This document shows positions 31,292 to 38,711 of a stretch of 39,838 bases of DNA, in pieces (the first letter of the stretch is position 1; the number at the start of each line of letters is the position of its first letter). The position numbers were made by a program, and so were the translations under genes. Below the pieces are notes generated by a model that was given only the letters and a program-made list of their open reading frames with translations, made no database searches and had not been told where the DNA came from. Origin of the DNA: an uncultured Paracoccaceae bacterium (GTDB lineage: Bacteria; Pseudomonadota; Alphaproteobacteria; Rhodobacterales; Rhodobacteraceae); NCBI GenBank assembly GCA_937927675.1, contig CALBSG010000065.1:1-39838 (forward strand), read 5' to 3'.

Positions 31292-31351
31292 TTCAAGGCC
31301 CCCTTGGTTGCCCGGCAGTTAGCCCGGACGAGGCCGCCGCCACAAGTGGCG

Positions 31352-32524
31352 CTAAAGCGCAATGCGGCAATGGGTGGGCGCACGAAACTCCCAGCCGCGA
31401 AACTCGGGCGGGGCATCGGCAAAGGTCAAGCGCGGGAACGCCTCGAGCAGAACCCGCATCGCCACCTCGATCTGGGCTTTTGCAAACCATTTTCCGGCAC
31501 AGAAATGGGTGCCTTGACCAAAGGCCATATGCGCCTTTTGCGGGCGGTGGATGTCAAAGGCATCGGGGGCGTCCCAACGCGTCTCATCGCGGTTGGCAGA
31601 GGCAAAGATGCAAGACACCGGCGTGCCTTCGGGCACCGCAATGCCGTTCACCGCTGTATCACGCAGCGCGGTCCGCATCATCGTGCCGATCGGCGCGATC
31701 CAGCGCAGCGCCTCGTCGATGGCGGGGCCGATCAACCCGTCCAGATCCGCCCGAAGGGCTGCGAACTGGTCTGGGTTTTGCATCAGCCCCACCAACAAAT
31801 TTGCCGCCCCATGCCCCGGTTCCTGCATGCCGCCCAAGAGCGTCACCTTGACCGAGGGCAGGATCATCTCCACCGGCCACACGCCGCCGCCGTCCATGCC
31901 GGAGTGCAGCATGTGGGACAGCGGCGAATTGTCGGGTGTCTCGGCCAGACGCGCCAGCAAGGGCAGGGCGACCGCCTCGATTTCTGCCGAAACCTCCTGA
32001 CAGATCGCATCACGGGCCGGGTCGCGTTCAAAGTTGATCGCCCCTTGCGAAAGCCCATGAAACCACCGCCGCAAGGTTGGCATGTCGACATCCATGAAGC
32101 CAAAGGACCGCGCCAAAGCCAGCGCTGAAATCGGCTCGAAATATTCGGTCAGCAGGTCATTCGACCCCGAGGCCCGAAACGCTGCCAGCTGTGCCACGGC
32201 AATCGGCCGCACTAGGGCATCAATATAATCGGCCACCCGGCGCGGCTTGTAATGCGGTTCAATCCCGCCACGCAGAATGGCATGGGTCGGTCCCTCACTC
32301 GTCAGAACATTGGGCCGACCGAAGGCGGTGTTCACCGGCGCCTCATCCGACAGCGCCGTGAAATCGGGATGCCGCGCGATCTGCTCCACATCTGACCAGC
32401 GGGTGGCAAACCAGCAATTGGCAGCAGGTACCGGGGCAATCGGATCTTCGGCCCGCAGCCGCGCGTAATGCGGGAAGGGATCGGTTTCCAGATCTTCGAT
32501 GGTGATGGTTTGTGAATAGCGCAT
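31352..32524 (-). CDS. Cytochrome P450 with unusual oxygen-activation helix
   Basis: A 390-residue soluble bacterial P450. The heme-binding loop is FGQGTHFCAGKWFAKAQIE, with C342 as thiolate ligand, and ExxR is E271-x-x-R274 (EALRWIAP). In helix I, where most P450s have (A/G)Gx(D/E)T(T/S), this protein has GGMQEPGHG (231-239): the acid E235 is kept but the oxygen-handling threonine is proline 236. CYP152 peroxygenases also have proline there. Some proteobacterial P450s show similar Glu-Pro motifs, so it may be a family trait. No ferredoxin or reductase gene is nearby. GCGAGG precedes the ATG by nine bases. The substrate is unknown. Confidence 0.92.
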   Translation of the reverse strand: MRYSQTITIEDLETDPFPHYARLRAEDPIAPVPAANCWFATRWSDVEQIARHPDFTALSDEAPVNTAFGRPNVLTSEGPTHAILRGGIEPHYKPRRVADYIDALVRPIAVAQLAAFRASGSNDLLTEYFEPISALALARSFGFMDVDMPTLRRWFHGLSQGAINFERDPARDAICQEVSAEIEAVALPLLARLAETPDNSPLSHMLHSGMDGGGVWPVEMILPSVKVTLLGGMQEPGHGAANLLVGLMQNPDQFAALRADLDGLIGPAIDEALRWIAPIGTMMRTALRDTAVNGIAVPEGTPVSCIFASANRDETRWDAPDAFDIHRPQKAHMAFGQGTHFCAGKWFAKAQIEVAMRVLLEAFPRLTFADAPPEFRGWEFRAPTHCRIAL

Positions 32525-32701
32525 CGGCCGTTGCCTCGCAGTTTTTCTATGACATTTACTTCACAAGTTCACAAATATGGCAAGCCCGCTGCGCGACCGT
32601 TCCACAGCCAAATGTCGTTTGCTGCCAAATCGCAGTTTGATCCCCCGGCCCCCCCATGTTAGCCCCGTGCCGATTGATTCCGCAGGGGAAAGCTTAGGCG
32701 C
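32525..32701. promoter_or_regulatory. Divergent intergenic region upstream of the P450, with tandem TTCACAA repeat
   Basis: TTCACAAG (32560-32567) is followed directly by TTCACAAA (32568-32575). On the reverse strand this reads TTGTGAA twice, and the outer copy could be a -35 with an ATAGAA-like -10 about 18 bases on. This would drive the P450-DUF2478 pair. AT content is high here for the window. Confidence 0.35.
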
Positions 32702-33193
32702 GTGTACAAGCTGGAAGAAGAGACAGAAGGCGATTGGTGGGAGGTAGAGGCGCTTTACGACCTGTGCTTTGCCCCCGGTCGCACTGCGCTTTCCAGCTAT
32801 CGTTTGCGCGACGGGGTGCCGACGGTTGCGGCCCTGTGTCTGATCCTGCGCGATGATGACGGGACGCTGGCCGCGGCCATCCGCTATTGGCCGGCCGAGG
32901 TTGCCGGCGAGGATGTGCTGTTGCTGGGGCCGGTGGCGGTTCACCCGACCCGGCAGGGCGAAGGGCTGGGGGCGCTTTTGATCACCGAAAGCCTGTCAGA
33001 GGCCCGGCGGCTTGGTTGGGAGCGGGTGCTTTTGGTGGGCGATGCGCCCTATTACAGCCGCTTTGGTTTTGAAAAGCTGGACGGGGTTGAAATGCCGCCG
33101 CCAACAAACCCGGACCGCGTGTTGGGCTTGGCGCTGAAACAGGGCGCATGGGCGGGGGTTCGTGGCGCCGTGACCAAGGCCACCGGAGTTTAA
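32702..33193 (+). CDS. GNAT acetyltransferase (YhbS-like)
   Basis: A 163-residue acetyltransferase. The acetyl-CoA loop VHPTRQGEGLGALLI (80-94) follows LLLGPVAV, and VGDAPYYSRFGFEKL near 117-131 is typical of YhbS-type GNATs. The start is GTG: homology begins immediately, and no ATG lies in frame before the conserved core. Target unknown. The EcsC-like gene begins about 63 bases downstream on the same strand. Confidence 0.85.
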   Translation: MYKLEEETEGDWWEVEALYDLCFAPGRTALSSYRLRDGVPTVAALCLILRDDDGTLAAAIRYWPAEVAGEDVLLLGPVAVHPTRQGEGLGALLITESLSEARRLGWERVLLVGDAPYYSRFGFEKLDGVEMPPPTNPDRVLGLALKQGAWAGVRGAVTKATGV

Positions 33194-33256
33194 ACCGGTT
33201 TGGGGTTTCGCCCCGCGGCTCTTGCATGGCACCCGCGCCGAGACCACATTAGGGGC

Positions 33257-34009
33257 ATGACACCGCAGTTGCCCGCGCTTGCCGCCCCCGACCTTGACCG
33301 CGAGATCGCCGCCCTTGTGCTGGCGTCCAATCGGGCCAATGGGCCGTTGATGGTCTTGGTCAACCGTTTGGGCGGTGGTTTTGAAAAGCAGCTTTCTGCC
33401 TTGCCCGCTCCGCTGCGTACTGAGGTGGAGCGCCTGACCGCGCAGGCCTTGATGGCGGCGCATGGGTTGGCCGGGATCGGGGGCGAGGGGGACGGCCGCG
33501 GCACTCTGGTGGCCGCAATGGCCAGTGGTGCGGCTGGGGGCGCGGGCGGGCTTTTGACCTCGGTGGCCGAATTGCCCGTCACCATCACCGTCATCCTGCG
33601 CGCCATCCGGGCCGAGGCGCGGCGGGCGGGCTTTGACCCGGCAGAGGACGGGGTGCGCGCCGCCTGTCTGGAGGTCTTTGCCGCCGGAAGCCCGCTTGCA
33701 CGCGATGATGGGATCAACACGGCCTTTTTGTCGGCGCGACTGACGGTCACCGGTCCAGCGCTGCAAAAACTAGTGGCTACGGTCGCGCCCCGGCTGGCCG
33801 CCGCTTTGGGCCAAAAGCTTGCCGCGCAAACCGTGCCGGTGTTGGGGGCGGTGACGGGGGCGGCGCTGAACGCTGCCTTCCTGCGCTATTATCGTGAATT
33901 GGCCCGTATCCGGTTTCAGCTGATGCGGCTGTCGGTGCAGCATGGGGCCGAGACGGTGATGACACGTTTCGTCGCCGCCAGCGCGTCGCCCCGGATTCCC
34001 AAGACCTAG
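33257..34009 (+). CDS. EcsC-family protein
   Basis: A 250-residue protein of the EcsC family. It has a Gly/Ala-rich amphipathic centre (AAMASGAAGGAGGLL, about 94-108), LPVTITVILRAIRAEARRAGFD, and a C-terminal stretch (VPVLGAVTGAALNAAFLRYYRELA) that probably touches the membrane. EcsC was named from the Bacillus Ecs transporter locus, but most members have no known function. AGGGG lies just before the ATG. Its TAG stop shares the palindrome CTAG with the stop of the opposing gene. Confidence 0.8.
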   Translation: MTPQLPALAAPDLDREIAALVLASNRANGPLMVLVNRLGGGFEKQLSALPAPLRTEVERLTAQALMAAHGLAGIGGEGDGRGTLVAAMASGAAGGAGGLLTSVAELPVTITVILRAIRAEARRAGFDPAEDGVRAACLEVFAAGSPLARDDGINTAFLSARLTVTGPALQKLVATVAPRLAAALGQKLAAQTVPVLGAVTGAALNAAFLRYYRELARIRFQLMRLSVQHGAETVMTRFVAASASPRIPKT

Positions 34010-34629
34010 CGGCTATGGCGCGCGTGTTTGTCGCGCAACACACCCAGTGTTGATTGCACGACCAAATGTGAGATCAGCGGCGCATAGCCCAGAAAAATCA
34101 ACCAGTTGCCAATTCCGGCATGGCTGATCAGCACCTCGTTGGTCAAAAGCATGCCAAGATGGTTCAGCACCATGACCTGACACAGGATACGGCGCGCGCC
34201 GGGCTGGGTGATCTCGGGCCAGCTATGGCGGGCGAGGTGGCCTTTGCCGTCGATCAGGTCCAACAGGAACAGGGCGGCCATCAGTAGAAAATAGCCGGAC
34301 AGAAAGCGCTGGCACCAGCTTGGGTCGCCATGCAGCGCCAGAAAGGTCAACATCCCTGGGGCCAAGGCAAGCGTTGCCACTATGGCGGCGCGCCGGCCTA
34401 TATGGCTGCGGGCGGTCAAGATCAGCACCTCGGCCTTGATGGCCAGACGCAGGGCGATGGTTACCAGAAAGGCCAAAAGAAAGGCGTCCGCCTCGCGCTC
34501 CACCGCGACCCGCAGGATGGGCCAAAGCGCCGTCAGCACCACCCCCGGCATCAGGATTTCCGGGGCGAGTATCGGCGGGCCGTCAAGGCGCTGTGCCGCC
34601 GGACTGACCGTCACGGGTCGTGAATTCAT
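34006..34629 (-). CDS. Polytopic membrane protein of unknown function
   Basis: A 207-residue protein with about six hydrophobic segments (roughly 29-45, 48-64, 83-101, 109-126, 147-162 and 173-192) separated by short polar loops, and a polar N terminus. No family is recognised. A lone tryptophan-cysteine (PSWCQRF) and KGHLARHSW sit in loops. Its 3' end overlaps the EcsC-like gene by four bases. It lies downstream of yciB on the same strand, about 114 bases away, so it could be read with that operon. Confidence 0.7.
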   Translation of the reverse strand: MNSRPVTVSPAAQRLDGPPILAPEILMPGVVLTALWPILRVAVEREADAFLLAFLVTIALRLAIKAEVLILTARSHIGRRAAIVATLALAPGMLTFLALHGDPSWCQRFLSGYFLLMAALFLLDLIDGKGHLARHSWPEITQPGARRILCQVMVLNHLGMLLTNEVLISHAGIGNWLIFLGYAPLISHLVVQSTLGVLRDKHARHSR

Positions 34630-34742
34630 TGCGGCCTGTCCCCATTGCCCAGCAGATTAACCTCAAACGTGATGCGTCAGCCGGACCTAGAGGCGGCAAG
34701 AATGGGGCGCGGGTTTGTTGCTATGGGCAAATCGGGAAACAG

Positions 34743-35351
34743 TCAGTTTCCGCTTTTATCCTCGGGCAGGGCATAGCGTTCCACCATCCGCCCTTGCGAC
34801 ATGAAAAACAGGAACAAAGCCGCGGTCAGGCCAAAGGTTTTGAAATTGACCCAAGCCTCGGTGGACATCAGCCGCCAAATCACCTCATTCGTGACGGCAA
34901 GCGCGAAGAAAAACGCCGTCAGGCGGCGGGTCAGGATCATCCAGCCCTCGTGCTGCAGGGGCAGCGCCTCTTCCATGACCGCGGATAGGTACGACTGGCC
35001 CCGCAACAGACCAAAGCCAAGGATGCCGCCAAAGGCGAGGTACAGCAGTGTCGGCTTCATCTTGATGAAGCGTTCATCATTCAGCCAGACCGACAGCCCG
35101 CCCATCACCACGACCAAAACCAGCGTCATGATTTGCATCTTTGACAGCTTGCCCGTCAGCGCCCAAAGCAGCCCTGTGGCGGCCACAATCAGCGCGATGA
35201 AGACCGCCGTCATGACGATGAAGCCCGAATAGTCCTTGCCCGCAAGATGGAAGGTCTGATCCTTCATGCGGGAAAACCCAATGAAAAACAGCAGGATCGG
35301 GCCAAACTCCAGCGCCAGCTTCAGCATCGGATTGATCTTTTTAACCGCCAT
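34743..35351 (-). CDS. yciB: YciB/IspZ inner-membrane protein
   Basis: A 202-residue membrane protein of the YciB (septation protein A/IspZ) family with five or six helices. Family marks are KLALEFGPILLFFIGF near the N terminus, KPTLLYLAFGGILGFGL, and LTRRLTAFFFALAVTNEVIW. It is linked to cell envelope integrity and division. The gene starts six bases after the EamA gene stop, so the two are translated together. The gene order ftsY-transporter-yciB is common in Rhodobacterales. Confidence 0.93.
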   Translation of the reverse strand: MAVKKINPMLKLALEFGPILLFFIGFSRMKDQTFHLAGKDYSGFIVMTAVFIALIVAATGLLWALTGKLSKMQIMTLVLVVVMGGLSVWLNDERFIKMKPTLLYLAFGGILGFGLLRGQSYLSAVMEEALPLQHEGWMILTRRLTAFFFALAVTNEVIWRLMSTEAWVNFKTFGLTAALFLFFMSQGRMVERYALPEDKSGN

Positions 35352-35357
35352 TGCGTT

Positions 35358-36257
35358 TCAACCTCCCCATTCCATCACCACCGCACCGGCAGCGATCAAT
35401 CCCATCAAAAGCGCCGCCCGGCGCCCGACCTTTTCCCCCAAGACCAGCCAGCCGATCAAGGCGGCAAATACGGTCGAGGTTTCGCGCAGCACCGCCGCTT
35501 CGCCCACCCTGTCCAGCCGGGTGGCCAGCATGATGGCGCCAAACGAGAAATACGCCACAAAAGCCCCCAGCACAGCCCGTTTCAGCAGCGGAGCCAGTTC
35601 TGTTCGCGGCAATGTGATCAGGCGGCGAGCCATCAAGGCAGGGATGAACACGCCGTCGATCAGGAAGAACCACGCGAGGAAGGTGAACGGGTCGGCGGTG
35701 GCGCGGATGCCCCAGGCGTCATAGGTCGTGTAGGCGGCAACCATGGCCCCGGTGGCGACGGCCAGCGCCAAGGCCGGTTTCAAGGTGGCGCGGCCATGGG
35801 TCAGATGGGCAAGGTTATGGGCCGAGAGGCCCAAGATGCCCGCCGTCAGCATGGCAACACCCGCCCATTGTACCGGCGCATAATGTTCGCCGAACACCAA
35901 ACCGGCGGCGGCAACGGTGAAAAGCGGCCCCGTGCCGCGCACCACCGGATAGACCACGGTATAGGCCCCACGCGTATAGGTCATCGCCTGCAAGACCTTA
36001 TAGAGCGCATGGATGGCAAAAGCGCCGGCAAAGATCGGCCACATATGGGGTTCGGGCCAAGGCACCACGAACAGCGCAAAGGGGGCCGCGATCAGGCCAT
36101 AGCAAAGATCGATCCCCGCCCGCGCGAGCCATGGGTCATGGCGGCCCTTTTGCAAAGCGCCAAAAAGCGCGTGCAGCACCGCCGCCATCAGCGCAAGCAC
36201 CAAGGCTGCCTGCCGGCCGGTTTCCGTGCCTTCGATGGAGAGGAGCCAGCTCGACAT
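35358..36257 (-). CDS. EamA/DMT-family transporter
   Basis: A 299-residue inner-membrane protein with ten predicted helices in two similar halves of the drug/metabolite transporter superfamily. Repeat-typical segments are AMTYTRGAYTVVYPVVRGTG and GPLFTVAAAGLVFGEHYAPVQ in the first half, and LRETSTVFAALIGWLVLGEK in the second. The substrate is unknown. ftsY lies about 105 bases upstream, separated by a region with a perfect dyad, so it may have its own promoter. Confidence 0.85.
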   Translation of the reverse strand: MSSWLLSIEGTETGRQAALVLALMAAVLHALFGALQKGRHDPWLARAGIDLCYGLIAAPFALFVVPWPEPHMWPIFAGAFAIHALYKVLQAMTYTRGAYTVVYPVVRGTGPLFTVAAAGLVFGEHYAPVQWAGVAMLTAGILGLSAHNLAHLTHGRATLKPALALAVATGAMVAAYTTYDAWGIRATADPFTFLAWFFLIDGVFIPALMARRLITLPRTELAPLLKRAVLGAFVAYFSFGAIMLATRLDRVGEAAVLRETSTVFAALIGWLVLGEKVGRRAALLMGLIAAGAVVMEWGG

Positions 36258-36302
36258 TCTACGTCTCTAAAGCCATGTGCCGGGGGGCAGCGCCGCCAAG
36301 TT

Positions 36303-36323
36303 CATTGGTTTTCTGAACCAATG
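36303..36323. repeat. Perfect dyad between ftsY and the EamA gene
   Basis: CATTGGTT (36303-36310) and AACCAATG (36316-36323) are exact inverted repeats separated by five bases (TTCTG). It lies 46 bases upstream of the EamA start and 40 bases past the ftsY stop. It could be an operator or a weak hairpin; its AT-rich arms favour protein binding. Confidence 0.45.
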
Positions 36324-36362
36324 GACGAACACCGGGATATTTGTGCCAGATGGAAAGCGGGA

Positions 36363-37466
36363 TCAGCTTTCCAACCCCACCAAGGCGCGGGCGAAATCTG
36401 TCGGGTCGAAGGGGGAGAGGTCGTCGATCTGTTCGCCAAGGCCGATGGCATGGATCGGCAGACCGAATTTGTCGGCCAGACTGACAAGGACGCCGCCCTT
36501 GGCGGTGCCGTCAAGTTTGGTCATCACCAGCCCCGAGACATCAGCAATCTTGCGGAAAATCTCCACTTGAGTGACGGCGTTCTGCCCGGTGGTGGCATCC
36601 AGCACCAAAAGCGTGTTGTGCGGCGCGCTGGCATCGACCTTGCGCAGGACGCGAATGATCTTGGCCAGTTCCTCCATCAGATCGGCGCGGTTTTGCAGAC
36701 GGCCTGCGGTGTCGATCAGCAAAAGATCGGCGCCATCGGCCTGCGCGCGGGTCAGGGCATCAAATGCCAGCGAGGCAGGATCCGAGCCTTCCGGGGCTGT
36801 CAGAACCGGAACGCCCGCGCGGGTGCCCCAGACCTGCAACTGTTCCACGGCGGCGGCGCGGAAGGTGTCGCCGGCTGCGATCACCACTTTCTTGCCTGCG
36901 GCGCGGAACTGGCTGGCCAGTTTGCCAATCGTGGTGGTCTTGCCAGAGCCATTGACCCCGACAACCAGCACGACCTGCGGTTTTTGGCTGTAAAGTGGCA
37001 GGGGGCGGGCGACGGGTTCCATGATGCGGGCGACCTCGGTGGCGAGCGCCTCGCGCAGTTCGGTCGCGCCAATCTTCTTGCCAAAACGCCCCTCGGCGAT
37101 ATTGGCGGTCACGCGGGTCGCCGTGTCGACGCCCATATCCGCTTGAATAAGCAGATCTTCCAGATCTTCGAGCATCGCATCATCAAGGATGCGACGAGGT
37201 TCTTCAGAGGCACCAAAGATGCGGCCCAGAAGGCCCGGCTTTGCAGCAGGGACGGGCGCGGCAGGGGCGGGCGGCGAGGCCACATCCGGCGATCTGGTCG
37301 GCGCGGGCGCGGTGGCGATGTCTGGGGCCGTTTCGGGCGCCGGGATGGGCGCGCTTTCTGCCGCGTTGGCGGGTGCGGCGTCTTCGGCGACCAGCGCCTC
37401 CAACCCCTCGCCGATCTTGTCAGACGAGCGGAACATGCGTTCCTTGAGTTTCTTGAAGAAAGACAT
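36363..37466 (-). CDS. ftsY: Signal recognition particle receptor FtsY
   Basis: A 367-residue SRP GTPase that receives ribosome-nascent chain-SRP complexes at the membrane. An acidic, Ala/Pro-rich A domain (about 20-75) is followed by the helical N domain and the G domain. P-loop GVNGSGKTT (170-178), DTAGR (252-256) and TKLDG (316-320) are intact, with the SRP-specific box GDTFRAAAVEQL (199-210). The short N-terminal helix MSFFKKLKERMF is probably the membrane-targeting amphipathic helix. AAAGG is ten bases before the ATG. Confidence 0.97.
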   Translation of the reverse strand: MSFFKKLKERMFRSSDKIGEGLEALVAEDAAPANAAESAPIPAPETAPDIATAPAPTRSPDVASPPAPAAPVPAAKPGLLGRIFGASEEPRRILDDAMLEDLEDLLIQADMGVDTATRVTANIAEGRFGKKIGATELREALATEVARIMEPVARPLPLYSQKPQVVLVVGVNGSGKTTTIGKLASQFRAAGKKVVIAAGDTFRAAAVEQLQVWGTRAGVPVLTAPEGSDPASLAFDALTRAQADGADLLLIDTAGRLQNRADLMEELAKIIRVLRKVDASAPHNTLLVLDATTGQNAVTQVEIFRKIADVSGLVMTKLDGTAKGGVLVSLADKFGLPIHAIGLGEQIDDLSPFDPTDFARALVGLES

Positions 37467-37616
37467 CGAGGCAGGGCCTTTGCGCGGTTTCTTCTCACCT
37501 AGTCAATTCGGGCGGTCTTGGGAAGGTGTCAGGGCATGGCAAAGCGGCTTTCTCCTGCGCCGCCCTGCGGCAAAATCCCGGCTGTTCAGCCTTGGCTGAC
37601 GTGTTAGCCTTGGCCC

Positions 37617-38690
37617 ATGCAGGTGATTGTCTCTCGTTCGCTTCCGATGGCGCTGTTCGCCCTGGCTTCGGCCAGCCCTTTGATCTTGTTCGGTCTTGGC
37701 CTTTGGGCCGGGGGGGCTTGGGCCTTTGCCGGGCTTTTCTACATGACGGTTCTGGCGGCTTGCCTGGACCAGATTTCAGGCCTGTTCTTGGGGGATGCGC
37801 CAGAGGGGGCAGAGTTTCCTGCCGCGGATGGGCTTTTGGTCGCGCTGGCCTGCGGGCATCTGGTGGCGCTGCCCGCCGTGGTTTGGGGCGTGGCGGGGGA
37901 CAGCGGCCTTGGCGGTTGGCAAAGGGCGGCGCTGATGCTGGGGGCGGGGCTGTGGTTCGGGCAGGTGTCGAACCCGATGGCGCATGAACTGATCCACCGG
38001 GGCGCCCGTGTGCTGTATGGGCTGGGGGTGGCGGTTTATACGAGCCTGCTTTTTGGCCATCATGCCTCGGCGCACCGTTTGGTGCATCACCGTCATGCCG
38101 CCAGTCCGCAAGACCCCAATTCGGCCCGGGTGGGCGAGGGGTTCTATCGCTTTTTTCTGCGCGCTTGGCGCGGCAGTTTCCTGCGGGGCTGGCACGAGGA
38201 GAATGTGTTGCGCGCCCGGTCGCACGGCGCGCGGGGATTGCATCCCTATGCGGTCTATCTGGGGGGGGCTGCGCTGGTGTTGGGGCTGGCCTATCTGATT
38301 GCCGGTGGTTGGGGGGTGCTGGTCTGGGGCGGACTTGGCCTGCATGCACAAGTGCAATTGATGCTGTCGGATTACGTCCAGCATTACGGGCTGACCCGCG
38401 CCCGCCGCGCCGATGGGCGGTTGGAACCGGTGGCCGCGCGTCATTCTTGGAACGCGCCACATTGGTTTTCCTCTGGCATGATGCTGAATGCCCCGCGCCA
38501 TTCTGACCATCACGCCCACCCCGCGCGCCCCTATCCGGCGCTGCGCTTACCTCCGGCCGAGGCGGCTCCGCATCTGCCTTGGCCGCTGCCGGTCGCCTGC
38601 ACCTTGGCCTTGATCCCGCCCTTGTACAAACGCCTGATCCGCAAGCCGCTGTCCCGCTGGGACACCGGAAAGGCATTGGAAAATGACTGA
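37617..38690 (+). CDS. AlkB-like membrane di-iron hydroxylase (alkane 1-monooxygenase family)
   Basis: A 357-residue integral membrane non-heme di-iron oxygenase. All histidine boxes of the family are present: HELIHR (123-128), HHASAHRLVHHRH (148-160), QHYGL (255-259) and NAPRHSDHHAHP (291-302). Several N-terminal helices precede them. It should hydroxylate an alkyl chain with O2 and electrons from rubredoxin; no rubredoxin or reductase gene is visible nearby. It is about 45 residues shorter than Pseudomonas AlkB. The ATG has only a weak ribosome binding site; another ATG ten codons later is possible. The natural substrate could be an alkane or another lipid chain. Confidence 0.88.
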   Translation: MQVIVSRSLPMALFALASASPLILFGLGLWAGGAWAFAGLFYMTVLAACLDQISGLFLGDAPEGAEFPAADGLLVALACGHLVALPAVVWGVAGDSGLGGWQRAALMLGAGLWFGQVSNPMAHELIHRGARVLYGLGVAVYTSLLFGHHASAHRLVHHRHAASPQDPNSARVGEGFYRFFLRAWRGSFLRGWHEENVLRARSHGARGLHPYAVYLGGAALVLGLAYLIAGGWGVLVWGGLGLHAQVQLMLSDYVQHYGLTRARRADGRLEPVAARHSWNAPHWFSSGMMLNAPRHSDHHAHPARPYPALRLPPAEAAPHLPWPLPVACTLALIPPLYKRLIRKPLSRWDTGKALEND

Positions 38691-38707
38691 TTTTTGAATA
38701 AAATCAG
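38687..38707. terminator. AT-rich bidirectional hairpin between alkB-like gene and xseA
   Basis: CTGATTTT (38687-38694) and AAAATCAG (38700-38707) pair perfectly around TGAAT. The stem contains the stop codon of the upstream gene (TGA, 38688-38690) and lies five bases from the xseA stop. The symmetry and convergent genes suggest a shared 3' end, although the stem is weak. Confidence 0.5.
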
Positions 38708-38711
38708 GGCT

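Noticed and set aside
30776..32128. A 450-codon open frame on the plus strand
   Set aside because: Antisense shadow of the P450 and DUF2478 genes.
35247..37502. A 751-codon open frame on the plus strand
   Set aside because: It lies antisense to ftsY, the EamA gene and yciB, which have clear family motifs. Its translation is a His/Arg/Gly-rich sequence typical of high-GC antisense frames.
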